Below, one piece after another: positions 1-6,803 of a DNA stretch of 19,102 nt. Under the pieces are notes generated by a model. The model did no database searches. It saw only the letters and a list, made by a program, of their open reading frames with translations, and was not told where the DNA came from. A program made the translations under genes and the position numbers. Source of the DNA: CAYFJO01 sp964343305. Its GTDB lineage: Bacteria; Planctomycetota; Planctomycetia; Pirellulales; Pirellulaceae. Numbering within the stretch: the first letter of the stretch is position 1; each line of letters begins with the position of its first letter. The DNA lies in the NCBI GenBank assembly GCA_964343305.1, contig CAYFJO010000197.1, positions 1 through 19,102 of the forward strand, in the 5' to 3' direction.

Positions 1-215
1 GGTCCGGCGGTAAACGCTGGTCGAGGCCACAGCGGACATGACGGCGAGGCGAAGGCCGTTGAGCTGGGCTGCGGCAGGAATAGACGTTCGCCGCTCTTGT
101 CGATAGCGGGCAGTCGGAGCCGTTGGCAGCCACCAAGCAATAGCGCGCAGCCGACCGCGATCAACATCCATCGTCGAACGAATTGCTCTTTTCGCTTCAT
201 CCTTCGTGTTGCCAT
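1..215 (-). CDS. N-terminus of a lipoprotein, cut by the window edge
   Basis: This leftward frame starts with ATG at 215-213 and runs open to the edge of the window, giving about 71 residues. The N-terminus is basic (MATRRMKRKEQF), followed by a hydrophobic stretch and a lipobox ending LLGGC, with Cys30 as the expected lipidated residue. The mature protein therefore starts CQRLRLPAIDKSGERLFLP. I recall this RLPAID..G.R.FLP opening from large Planctomycete lipoproteins that carry DUF11-type repeats, but the downstream domains lie outside the window and cannot be checked. An in-frame ATG at 200 is an alternative start. Neither start has a well-spaced ribosome binding site. The call of an exported lipoprotein is well supported; the family is an inference. 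Confidence 0.7.
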   Translation of the reverse strand, partial: MATRRMKRKEQFVRRWMLIAVGCALLLGGCQRLRLPAIDKSGERLFLPQPSSTAFASPSCPLWPRPAFTAG

Positions 216-533
216 CCTTTGTTTGGCTTGCGTCAAAGGCGCAGCAGACTGCGCCATGCAAACGTACCACGCGGTTTGGCAACATGTGGCGAAAATTCAA
301 CCATCAACGTTGAGAAAAAACAACGTCATCGGACAGCTTGTGAGGATTGCATTGGTTGTGAGGGGCTTGCCGTTAAACAAAGTATGCCGCGGCCAGTAGA
401 AAATGTCCTCGTTTAACGCCGAGCCGGCAGGCGACGGCACACGAATAGCCGTCGCCTGCCGGCTCGGCGTTAAACGACGTATGCGGACATTACTAACTGG
501 CCATGGTGTATTCAGACGGCGCCATCGCAAGGC
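216..533. other. Intergenic region, 318 nt, with a large palindrome
   Basis: No convincing gene is seen between the stop of the TerB-like gene and the start of the lipoprotein gene. Both neighbours read leftwards. The main content is the nested palindrome at 391-502, annotated separately. The part at 216-390 is the presumed leader and promoter region of the lipoprotein gene, but I see no strong -35/-10 pair in it. Short open frames cross this region on both strands. They are largely explained by the palindrome and have no ribosome binding sites. Confidence 0.6.
391..502. repeat. MITE/REP-like nested palindrome, 112 nt
   Basis: The core is a perfect 28-bp inverted repeat, with arms 410-437 and 449-476 around an 11-nt loop (438-448). 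The arms begin CGTTTAACGCCGAGCC. Outside it lies a second, imperfect 18-bp inverted repeat at 391-408 and 485-502, matching at 14 of 18 positions. It starts GGCCAGT and ends AATGTCC. The left join is 1 nt and the right join 8 nt. The whole region could fold as one long hairpin. It lies between two genes of the same direction and does not look like a simple terminator because no T-tract follows. I recall similar GCCGGCAGGCGACGG palindromes as dispersed intergenic repeats in Pirellulales genomes, but copy number cannot be judged here. Confidence 0.85.
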
Positions 534-1100
534 CTAGCCAAAAGCACTTTCCAGATCCTCCAGAACCTGAGCCTCAGCGGATGAGATCTTGTTTCCCATG
601 CCTAAGATTCCGCCTGCCGCTTCGGCCACGCGTCGGGCTCGACCTATCGTTTTGTCTCGGACGGCCGCAGCGGAATCCTTATCCAGCGATTCGGCCAGCG
701 CGCCGGCGAAGGATCTCCAAGCCGTAAAGAGTTCGTCCGATGGTGACTCGTCCAGCCACGACGCGATCAACTTGTGCGTCGCCGAATCGTCGGCGATTCC
801 CTCCGCGGCAGCCGCTTCGAGAATCGCGGCACGTTCTTGCGACTGCATCGTTCCATCCGCCCAAGCCACCGCGACCAACGGCACGAGCGACAATGCTGCC
901 ATCGTTTCGCATTCGGCACCTTGTTGCATCAATTGTTCGAGAATGAATTCGTCCTCGAGCCCGCATGCCTTGGCAAGATCGACTCGTTTTTGCTGCGTCT
1001 TGAACTCGGCTCGCAAATCGTCGAGCAGTTGCTTGTCCTTCGCACGGAAAAAGGAATCCTCGAGAGCTTTACCACGCTGTTGAATCGAATCGTTTGCCAT
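534..1100 (-). CDS. TerB-like (tellurite resistance B superfamily) helical protein
   Basis: The protein has 188 residues and no signal peptide, so it is probably cytoplasmic. Residues 1-55 are charged and helical, with coiled-coil character. From about residue 65 a TerB-like helical core begins: AALSLVPLVAVAWADGTMQS resembles the family's hydrophobic helix followed by an acidic, possibly metal-binding ADG..s..E turn, with QERAAIL after it. TerB-like domains occur in stress and membrane-associated complexes, but many members have no known role, and no other Ter genes lie nearby. I chose ATG 1100 because the longer open frame would overlap the neighbouring gene and because MANDSIQQRGK begins the coherent protein. 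The ribosome binding site is weak (AAGG about 13 nt upstream). The gene lies 149 nt downstream of the thioredoxin/CAP gene in the same direction. Superfamily moderately sure; function unknown. Confidence 0.65.
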   Translation of the reverse strand: MANDSIQQRGKALEDSFFRAKDKQLLDDLRAEFKTQQKRVDLAKACGLEDEFILEQLMQQGAECETMAALSLVPLVAVAWADGTMQSQERAAILEAAAAEGIADDSATHKLIASWLDESPSDELFTAWRSFAGALAESLDKDSAAAVRDKTIGRARRVAEAAGGILGMGNKISSAEAQVLEDLESAFG

Positions 1101-1207
1101 GTTCGCCGCAACCTTGTTGACGAGGGAGAAGTGGGAGAAATCCGTTTCGTGGCAGTATATCGGCGCAGTGCCGGATGGCGAAATACCCAAGCAAGAAAAT
1201 CTGCTAC

Positions 1208-1240
1208 AACCGCCCGGCTTTTCGACCAAGCCGGGCGGTT
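1208..1240 (-). terminator. Probable intrinsic terminator of the thioredoxin/CAP gene
   Basis: A perfect 13-bp GC-rich stem (arms 1208-1220 and 1228-1240, starting AACCGCCCGG) encloses a 7-nt loop. It begins 10 nt past the stop codon of the leftward gene ending at 1250. On the minus strand a T-run (GATTTTC) follows about 7 nt after the stem, so the U-tract is imperfect. Position and stem strength favour a terminator. If it works, the TerB-like gene needs its own promoter in the remaining 100 nt or so. Confidence 0.6.
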
Positions 1241-1249
1241 CCCAGACAA

Positions 1250-2137
1250 CTATCGTGAACGCGCAAAGATACCGGTGGCATACCAGACACCGTTGCGGCC
1301 GCGTTTCATATCGTAACCGAACAACGTCTGCGCCGCGCGTACGGCGCTCCAGTGCCCCGACGAATGCCGCCAACTGTCGACACATTCTTCGGCCGCTTCG
1401 ATCAAGGTCTCTCCGGGCCAACTCTCGGCACAGACTTCTTGGGCCGTCATCCCGTTCGCCAACTTGGCATTGATTTGATGAAAACGGGAGTTCCAATTGT
1501 GATGGCCTTGATACCGAATCCGGGCCTGATGCGACGAATGCTTTTCCGCGGCCGTGGCTAAAATGGGATCAAACTTGCCATCCGCGCTCTTGGGCCGTTC
1601 GGGGTGCGTGCGAATGGCGTAGACCAACGTTCGCTGCGTCAACGATCCACCCGGAAGATCCAACAACACCGACAATCGGTCGCGGTCGAGCTTGCAAGCT
1701 GGAGCGAAAGGAAAGATGGTGACGACCTTGTGATAGTGCCTGCTCTGGGGATCGATCAAATCAATCATTGCGATACCAGGTAGCCCTTTCATTTCCGCAA
1801 AAACCGGATGATCGATAAGCCGTTGCATCGCGCCGTCGATGACCACGGTCGTATCAACCGAAACGCGGGCTGGCACAAATTTCCGCAGATCGTCGGCAAG
1901 TGCCTTGTCGGACGCAACAATGTGCTCGAACCGAGTTTCGACCGCCCCTGGCTCTTTGCTCGTGAAATAGACGAACAACATCTTCTTCGATCGCTTGGCC
2001 CGCTGCATCGCACGGGAATAATCGGAGTGCCAATTGATCCCGTTCCCAGAACCTGCAAAAGTAATACTCGATGAATCGCGGCCCATCACGACTAACGAAA
2101 TGATCGTAACCATCCAAACAAACATTTTTTGAGACAT
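1250..2137 (-). CDS. Exported thioredoxin-like/CAP (SCP)-like fusion protein
   Basis: The protein has 295 residues. Residues 1-28 form a signal peptide or membrane anchor (MSQKMFVWMVTIISLVVMG). Residues about 32-165 resemble a thioredoxin-like fold: INWHSDYSRAMQRAKRSKKM leads into the strand MLFVYFTS, and GLPGIAMID matches the cis-proline loop. The CxxC position reads SKEPGAVE, so redox activity is unlikely. Residues about 195-292 look like a CAP/SCP domain: HHNWNSR, AESWPGE and VDSWRHSSGHW correspond to the family's His, Glu and W..S.GH elements, and NGVWYATGIF matches the last strand. Start ATG 2137 has AAAGGAG 10 nt upstream (2148-2154). A longer frame to 2218 has no such site. A dyad at 2194-2219 lies upstream and a hairpin follows the stop. 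Probably envelope-located; substrate unknown. Confidence 0.7.
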   Translation of the reverse strand: MSQKMFVWMVTIISLVVMGRDSSSITFAGSGNGINWHSDYSRAMQRAKRSKKMLFVYFTSKEPGAVETRFEHIVASDKALADDLRKFVPARVSVDTTVVIDGAMQRLIDHPVFAEMKGLPGIAMIDLIDPQSRHYHKVVTIFPFAPACKLDRDRLSVLLDLPGGSLTQRTLVYAIRTHPERPKSADGKFDPILATAAEKHSSHQARIRYQGHHNWNSRFHQINAKLANGMTAQEVCAESWPGETLIEAAEECVDSWRHSSGHWSAVRAAQTLFGYDMKRGRNGVWYATGIFARSR

Positions 2138-2193
2138 TGTCTGCGTACTCCTTTCCGAATCCGTTCCATTCTCGTCAGATTCGATGTACTTAG

Positions 2194-2219
2194 ATTGCCA
2201 AAAGAAACGATTTGGCAAT
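2194..2219. promoter_or_regulatory. Inverted repeat ATTGCCAAA-N8-TTTGGCAAT, candidate operator
   Basis: Perfect 9-bp arms (2194-2202 and 2211-2219) are separated by 8 nt. The site lies 57-82 nt upstream of the start of the leftward thioredoxin/CAP gene and about 330 nt from the rightward gene at 2549. Its size and symmetry suit a dimeric regulator, or it could form a weak hairpin in the leader. No regulator gene is adjacent, so the operator role is an inference. Confidence 0.4.
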
Positions 2220-2365
2220 TGGGGAAATTTGTGGCGGGAAGGTAGTAAAAGAGGTACCTTTTGGCGGGGAAGACAACTAAGATAGAAACCCTGTAACGAT
2301 TACGTCAACCGGGTAAGAATTTTCGATCGAAAAAAGTGTTTTTTGACGTTTGCATCGATTGTGCC

Positions 2366-2419
2366 AGCCCGATTCGCAAGCGAGGGGAATGATGGCTCCC
2401 CTCGCTTCCGCGTCGTGCT
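2366..2419. repeat. Imperfect 23-bp palindrome, REP-like
   Basis: Arms 2366-2388 and 2397-2419 pair at 19 of 23 positions, with a perfect inner 11 bp (AAGCGAGGGGA against its complement) around an 8-nt loop. The element sits between two divergent genes, where no terminator is needed, so a dispersed REP-type repeat is more likely. AGCCCGA..GCAAGCGAGGG motifs are, as far as I recall, common intergenic repeats in Pirellulales. Confidence 0.7.
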
Positions 2420-2548
2420 AGTGTCGACACATCGCCACTCGAAGACAGACGCTAAATATTCACGTAGCCAAGATTGTCATTTCATGCTATTACTCCCCCT
2501 CAATCGCGTGAACTGCTGTCAATAGATCTCACTTAGGGAGAAGGTGTT

Positions 2549-4648
2549 ATGAGGAATCCTCGATCGCTCGGTATTGCCATTTTCGGAGCTTTGCTGCTAC
2601 TCGGTCTGCTTGTTTCACCGGGGGTTGCTGACACCCCTCAAGAACAAGTGAGCGCGAAGTTAGACAAACTGGACGACTGGTTGGGTTCAAGTAAAAACGC
2701 GCAAGATTGGCGCAAATACCTCTTGATGGAAGACCTTCGCGCCCAATTGGAAAAAGGCTGGGAAGCGGATGCCGAAACAGTGAGTGCGGTTCTGGCCAAG
2801 TATGCACGGGATCACAAGGGTCTGAAGCGTTCCCGTTTCATTGCCGTCCGCAATGCGTTGGAATCGTGGTTACTTGACTTGAGGTACTCCGACATCAACG
2901 ATCTGACAGCGGCCGTGGGTGGGGCGAAAGGTCAGTTCGTTCCGCTTGATGAATCCGCGGTCGACATTGAGAGAGCCCGCTTGAAGTCGAATCTGGGAAA
3001 ACTCGCACGATATCTGACGCAGTTTCGCCGACTGGCGAGTTGGAAAAAGTACTTAAACTGGGGCGAACTAGAAACACAGTTGGCGGCCGAAGATGGCGGC
3101 GACATCAAAGTGCTCCAGGAAATTGGCGGCAAATTCCGTGGCGACCACTCAGGTCTGGAGTTGCCCGCTTTCGTCGCGGTGCGCGAGAGTTTGCTGCGTT
3201 ACATGACAACGTCCTATTTCACGTCAACGCCGGACCTGGAAAAGAGTTTTGAGACGCAACTTGGATTGTTGGAAAAACACCTGGCGGCCTATCAGGAAAA
3301 ACCAACGACCGATGACGCTTCGGCGATTGGACGCTTGGTCGGCTGGTTAAAGAGTGCTCATCAAGCGGAAGACGTCGTTCAAGGCATCCAGCATCATCTG
3401 CTGCAGCCGAATTTGTATGCTCGTATTTCGCGCGATCTCATCTCGGAAGGCGTCGACCGAAAAATCGATGACAAACGAAAAGTCTCCACTCGAGTTGGCG
3501 GTGCCCGAGTGTCGGGCAATGCGTTTACGAAAGCGAACGTATCCGCCCGCTTCGTTCCCAACAGTTCACGCGCCGAAATCGAACTGCGTTTGTCTGGTAT
3601 CGTGAATTCCAAAACGGTTGCTCGCAGCGGTTCCGTTTCTGTCTATGCTCGCGGAATAACGGACGTCGACGCACACAAGGTGATATACATCGACAGCACG
3701 GGTATCCATAGCAAGCCCGCCGATGCCATCTGCAAAACGAAAACAAGAGTCACGGGACTCAGCGCGCCTCCGTTGATTGAAGGCGTGGCTTGGAGTCGCG
3801 TCAATTCGCAAAAACGAAGTGGTGAACGGCAGGCCGCACGTGATACGGAACGGCAATTCGAAAAACAAATGGACACCAATGCCGGCAAGATGGTGGCCAA
3901 GGGCGACAAGAGGTTCAACGATTCGATTCGTAAGCCGTTGATTCGCCGGCGAGCATTCCCACGGCTCATTCAATTCAGTACGACCGAGGACACATTGCTC
4001 GTCACTGCGACACAAGGCAACGACTTTCAAATTGCCGCGAGCAGCGCTCCGCCCGAGATCCCCGATGGATTTGATATGTCGGTCCAAGTCCACCAATCGA
4101 TTCTCGGCAACTTGTCGGAATCGTATGTTGGTGGAGATACATTGCACGGAGATTATTTGGCGGCCATTTTCGAGCAATTGACAGGCGAGACGCCTAAGGA
4201 ACTCGAATCCGGCGACTGGTCGATCAAGTTTTCGGCTATTCAACCCATCTCCTTGCAATTCGGCGACGGGACGGTCCGCATCGCCGTACGTGGTTCGCGT
4301 TTCACTAGTGGCGAAACAACCATCAAACGAAGCATGGAGTTTGCCGCAACCTACCAAGTACAGAGGTCTGGCAACGGATCGAAGGCGGTTCGCCAGGGAG
4401 AAGTTGAAGCTCGCTATTTGAAAGGCGGCAAGGAAAGCATTCGTGAAAACACGGTGAAGACCGTGATTCGCAAGAAGTTTGGCGCCATGTTTAAGGATTC
4501 GATCGAATCAGATGGTCTGGAATTGCCTGGTAAGTGGGCGGAACTTGGTAAAATGCACTTGCAGCATCTGGAATGCAAAGACGGCTGGCTGTCGTATGGT
4601 TGGGACCTGGTCCAAGTTCGCACGGCCGAGAAGCCTTCGACGGAGTAA
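2549..4648 (+). CDS. Exported protein of unknown function with tandem helical repeats
   Basis: The protein has 699 residues. Residues 1-27 are a clear signal peptide ending SPGVADTP. Two related helical units follow at about 33-109 and 142-219. They share W(R/K)KYL, then a QL element, then GL, then F(I/V)AVR..L. A weaker third unit may lie at about 230-283. After NLYARIS (about 289) the character changes to a long region rich in predicted beta strands, interrupted by a charged helical part (KRSGERQAARDTERQFEKQM). No catalytic motif is recognisable. Start ATG 2549 follows a strong site, AGGGAGAAGG (2535-2543). The gene is ended by a strong terminator at 4692-4734, so it is a single transcription unit. 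I cannot assign a function; a structural or envelope role is only a guess from the signal peptide and repeats. Confidence 0.8.
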   Translation: MRNPRSLGIAIFGALLLLGLLVSPGVADTPQEQVSAKLDKLDDWLGSSKNAQDWRKYLLMEDLRAQLEKGWEADAETVSAVLAKYARDHKGLKRSRFIAVRNALESWLLDLRYSDINDLTAAVGGAKGQFVPLDESAVDIERARLKSNLGKLARYLTQFRRLASWKKYLNWGELETQLAAEDGGDIKVLQEIGGKFRGDHSGLELPAFVAVRESLLRYMTTSYFTSTPDLEKSFETQLGLLEKHLAAYQEKPTTDDASAIGRLVGWLKSAHQAEDVVQGIQHHLLQPNLYARISRDLISEGVDRKIDDKRKVSTRVGGARVSGNAFTKANVSARFVPNSSRAEIELRLSGIVNSKTVARSGSVSVYARGITDVDAHKVIYIDSTGIHSKPADAICKTKTRVTGLSAPPLIEGVAWSRVNSQKRSGERQAARDTERQFEKQMDTNAGKMVAKGDKRFNDSIRKPLIRRRAFPRLIQFSTTEDTLLVTATQGNDFQIAASSAPPEIPDGFDMSVQVHQSILGNLSESYVGGDTLHGDYLAAIFEQLTGETPKELESGDWSIKFSAIQPISLQFGDGTVRIAVRGSRFTSGETTIKRSMEFAATYQVQRSGNGSKAVRQGEVEARYLKGGKESIRENTVKTVIRKKFGAMFKDSIESDGLELPGKWAELGKMHLQHLECKDGWLSYGWDLVQVRTAEKPSTE

Positions 4649-4691
4649 GTGCGAGTCGAAATAACTCGCCCACGGATCTGAAGAAACTCTC

Positions 4692-4734
4692 ATGCTCCCG
4701 TTTTAGCTCTTTCAAGAACGGGAGCATTTTTTTT
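4692..4734 (+). terminator. Rho-independent terminator
   Basis: An 11-bp stem (ATGCTCCCGTT at 4692-4702 with AACGGGAGCAT at 4717-4727) and a 14-nt loop are followed at once by eight T residues (4727-4734). It begins 44 nt past the stop of the 699-residue protein. This is the clearest terminator in the window. Confidence 0.9.
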
Positions 4735-4747
4735 ATATTCATGATCA

Positions 4748-4755
4748 GGGAGGAA
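4748..4755 (+). promoter_or_regulatory. Strong ribosome binding site GGGAGGAA
   Basis: The Shine-Dalgarno sequence lies 4 nt before ATG 4760 and fixes the start of the 158-residue protein. It comes only 13 nt after the T-tract of the preceding terminator, so this gene is either expressed by read-through or from a promoter inside the terminator region. Confidence 0.75.
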
Positions 4756-4759
4756 TCCA

Positions 4760-5236
4760 ATGGATCGTTGGGTTGAAATCGAATTCGATTGTTTGCCGCT
4801 TCGCAGTGTGGGGCGACTGGATATTCCGATCGACGCCTCGCCCAAGTACCGCGCACGCTGTGAAAGCATCAAGGACGCGATTGAGAAACACGGTTCGCAC
4901 AATTCCTATTACCTTTATAACGCCCGATGTGCGTTTCACGTGACCAATAGCGATGAAGGCGGGATGATCGAATTCCGCTTCGAAGGCACGGTGCTGACCA
5001 ACGACGCCGACGATCATTGCAAGAGTTGCGACCTGGAGGTCGGACTGAAATCCGAAACATGTAGTTGGTTGACCGAACCGATTGTCAGTTGGTTTGGCGA
5101 AACGGTCTCGCACAGTGTGATGGTCGAATTCGATCGATACATCAAAGCGGGCGATCTGCAAAAGACCAAAGAGCGGGTCGACAAGATCCAAGCCGCGAGC
5201 GATGACGCGGGCGGTTATGTGGGCATGTATCTGTAG
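4760..5236 (+). CDS. Conserved-looking protein of unknown function, 158 residues
   Basis: The protein has no signal peptide and no membrane segment, so it is probably cytoplasmic. It starts MDRWVEIEFDCLPLRSVGRL and appears to be an alpha/beta protein with many acidic residues. Four cysteines stand out: C58 (NARCAF), C87 and C90 in the CKSC pair (DDHCKSCDLEV), and C101 (SETCSW). The CxxC pair could bind metal or form a disulphide, but no complete metal site is visible. I do not recognise a family. The strong ribosome binding site and the intact frame support a real gene. Its stop codon (5234-5236) shares its last base with the repeat that fills the gap to the convergent dehydrogenase gene. Confidence 0.75.
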   Translation: MDRWVEIEFDCLPLRSVGRLDIPIDASPKYRARCESIKDAIEKHGSHNSYYLYNARCAFHVTNSDEGGMIEFRFEGTVLTNDADDHCKSCDLEVGLKSETCSWLTEPIVSWFGETVSHSVMVEFDRYIKAGDLQKTKERVDKIQAASDDAGGYVGMYL

Positions 5237-5298
5237 GACGGATTGCCAATCCGTCCGTTCTCATCGAGGGAACGTGCGGACGGATTGGCAATCCGTCC
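5236..5298. repeat. Two 21-bp near-palindromes in inverted orientation (TDWQSV-type repeat)
   Basis: Copy 1 (5236-5256) and copy 2 (5278-5298) each read GGACGGATT-3nt-AATCCGTCC, so each is itself a 9-bp palindrome. They are exact reverse complements of each other and can also pair as one 21-bp stem with a 21-nt loop. They fill nearly the whole 69-bp gap between two convergent genes and may act as a two-way terminator. Translated, they give RTDCQSV and RTDWQSV, peptides I recall as common spurious ORF products in Planctomycete genomes. Confidence 0.85.
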
Positions 5299-5305
5299 CA
5301 CGCGC

Positions 5306-6625
5306 CTACGCTTTTCGAATCTTCTCACGCCCCGCCGATACATGCTTCGTCGCGTTACGCGTATCAATGACAAGTTTCGAATGCTCGACAATCGCCGCGT
5401 AATCGTACGCCGAATGATCGGTTGCGATCAAGACGCAATCTTGCGATGCCAAAAACTCCGGCGTCAATTCCTGGCTCGTTAAATCCGGCACGTCATAATG
5501 CCTCATGGCCGACAACCGCGGGATATGCGGATCGTTGTAACTCAGTTCCGCGCCAGCGATCTGCAGCAGTTCCATCAATCGGAACGAAGGGCTCTCGCGT
5601 GGATCGTCCACATCCTTTTTATAGGCCACGCCAAGGATTGCGATCTTGCTGCCGTTGACGGGTTTTCGATGTTCGTTTAGCGCTTGAGCCACGCGGCCGA
5701 TGACATACTCGGGCATGCTTGCGTTGATCTCGCCCGCCAGTTCAATGAACCGCGCCGGCACATCATGCATTCGCGCCATCCAGCTCAAATAAAACGGATC
5801 GATCGGGATGCAGTGTCCGCCCAGCCCGGGTCCAGGATAGAACGCTTGAAAACCAAACGGCTTGGTCTTCGCCGCATCAATCACTTCCCAAACGTCGATT
5901 CCCAACCGGTCAAACAACATCTTCAATTCGTTGACCATCGCGATATTGACCGAGCGGTAAACGTTTTCCAGAATCTTGCAGGCTTCGGCGATTTCGCAAT
6001 TGGACACGGGAATGGTTTCCACAACCGCGTGCGAATAAAGTGCGTTGGCAAGCTGACAACTCGTTTCGTCAATTCCGCCGACGACCTTGGGGATCTTGGC
6101 CGCGGAGTAAACAGGGTTTCCGGGATCTTCGCGCTCGGGGCTGAAGGCCAGATAGAAATCCTTACCAGCTTTCAAGCCGGACTTCTCCAGAATCGGCAAC
6201 ACCACATCGCGCGTCGTGCCAGGATAAGTTGTACTTTCGAGGACGATTAATTGATTCGGTCGCAAAGTCTGCGCGATCTGGTTGACCGTCGACTCGATGT
6301 ATGAGAGGTCGGGATCGCGACTCTCGGTCAATGGCGTGGGCACACAGATCAGGATTGCGTCCGGTTCGCTCATGCGGCTCATGTCCGAAGTCGGGACGAA
6401 CTTGTTCGACTGAATCTGGTCTGTGATCCAATCGGGCTCGATGTGCTTAATATAACTCTCGCCGGCCAGGAGTTTCTCGACCTTTCGCCGGTCGACGTCG
6501 AAACCAATGGCGGTCAGCCCGGACCGGACAAAAGCTTGTATCAAGGGCAGGCCCACGTAACCCAACCCCACTACACCAATCAGCGCCGACTTGTTTTCGA
6601 TCGCCTGTTGAAGATCTTTGGACAT
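5306..6625 (-). CDS. Nucleotide-sugar dehydrogenase (UDP-GlcNAc/ManNAc 6-dehydrogenase type)
   Basis: This cytoplasmic enzyme of 439 residues should oxidise C6 of a UDP-sugar to the uronic acid with two NAD+, supplying polysaccharide or glycan precursors. The N-terminal Rossmann domain has GVVGLGYVGLPL (GxGxxG at 20-25). FSPERE, the ENVYRSVNIAMVNEL helix and GLGGHCIPIDPFYL follow, with catalytic Cys272 and the GHCIPIDP form typical of the WbpA/TviB/WecC group rather than UDP-glucose dehydrogenase. The C-terminal UDP-binding domain has GVAYKKDVDDPRESPS. ATG 6625 gives the normal family length and has AAAGG about 10-14 nt upstream; a frame 21 codons longer exists but adds an unusual tail. No glycosyltransferase or other sugar gene lies nearby, so the exact substrate cannot be set. 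Family call is very sure; specificity is not. Confidence 0.93.
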   Translation of the reverse strand: MSKDLQQAIENKSALIGVVGLGYVGLPLIQAFVRSGLTAIGFDVDRRKVEKLLAGESYIKHIEPDWITDQIQSNKFVPTSDMSRMSEPDAILICVPTPLTESRDPDLSYIESTVNQIAQTLRPNQLIVLESTTYPGTTRDVVLPILEKSGLKAGKDFYLAFSPEREDPGNPVYSAAKIPKVVGGIDETSCQLANALYSHAVVETIPVSNCEIAEACKILENVYRSVNIAMVNELKMLFDRLGIDVWEVIDAAKTKPFGFQAFYPGPGLGGHCIPIDPFYLSWMARMHDVPARFIELAGEINASMPEYVIGRVAQALNEHRKPVNGSKIAILGVAYKKDVDDPRESPSFRLMELLQIAGAELSYNDPHIPRLSAMRHYDVPDLTSQELTPEFLASQDCVLIATDHSAYDYAAIVEHSKLVIDTRNATKHVSAGREKIRKA

Positions 6626-6744
6626 CGAAGTACTTACCTTTTCGTCTACGTTCAAAACAGCAAATTTCGACTTTTGCCAAAATGCCAAGCCTCGATTATG
6701 TGGTTAGAGGCATTTCGCCGAAAGCCCAATGTCAGCCGGTCTTG

Positions 6745-6753
6745 TGGTAGAAT
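6745..6753 (+). promoter_or_regulatory. Candidate extended -10 (TGGTAGAAT)
   Basis: TAGAAT at 6748-6753 is preceded by TGG, giving a TGn extended -10 element about 50 nt before the ATG of the cytochrome/HEAT gene. No good -35 is seen, which an extended -10 can tolerate. Position fits the divergent intergenic region. Confidence 0.35.
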
Positions 6754-6803
6754 AGACATTCCGAGCTTGATCATTTCGAAACTTTCTATCGCAGATCCCC
6801 AAA

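Larger units (their letters stand above)
2138..2548. other. Divergent intergenic region, 411 nt
   Basis: This gap separates two divergently transcribed genes and should contain both promoters. I see no strong -35/-10 pair for either. It holds the dyad at 2194-2219 and the imperfect palindrome at 2366-2419. Short open frames here have no coding signal. Confidence 0.6.

Noticed and set aside
3566..4357. 263-codon open frame on the minus strand
   Set aside because: It lies wholly inside the 699-residue gene, which has a signal peptide, a strong ribosome binding site and a terminator. The antisense peptide shows no motif.
5202..5402. Small frame encoding TDCQSV and TDWQSV peptides
   Set aside because: The peptides come from translating the inverted repeats at 5236-5298. 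There is no ribosome binding site, and the frame runs into the dehydrogenase gene.
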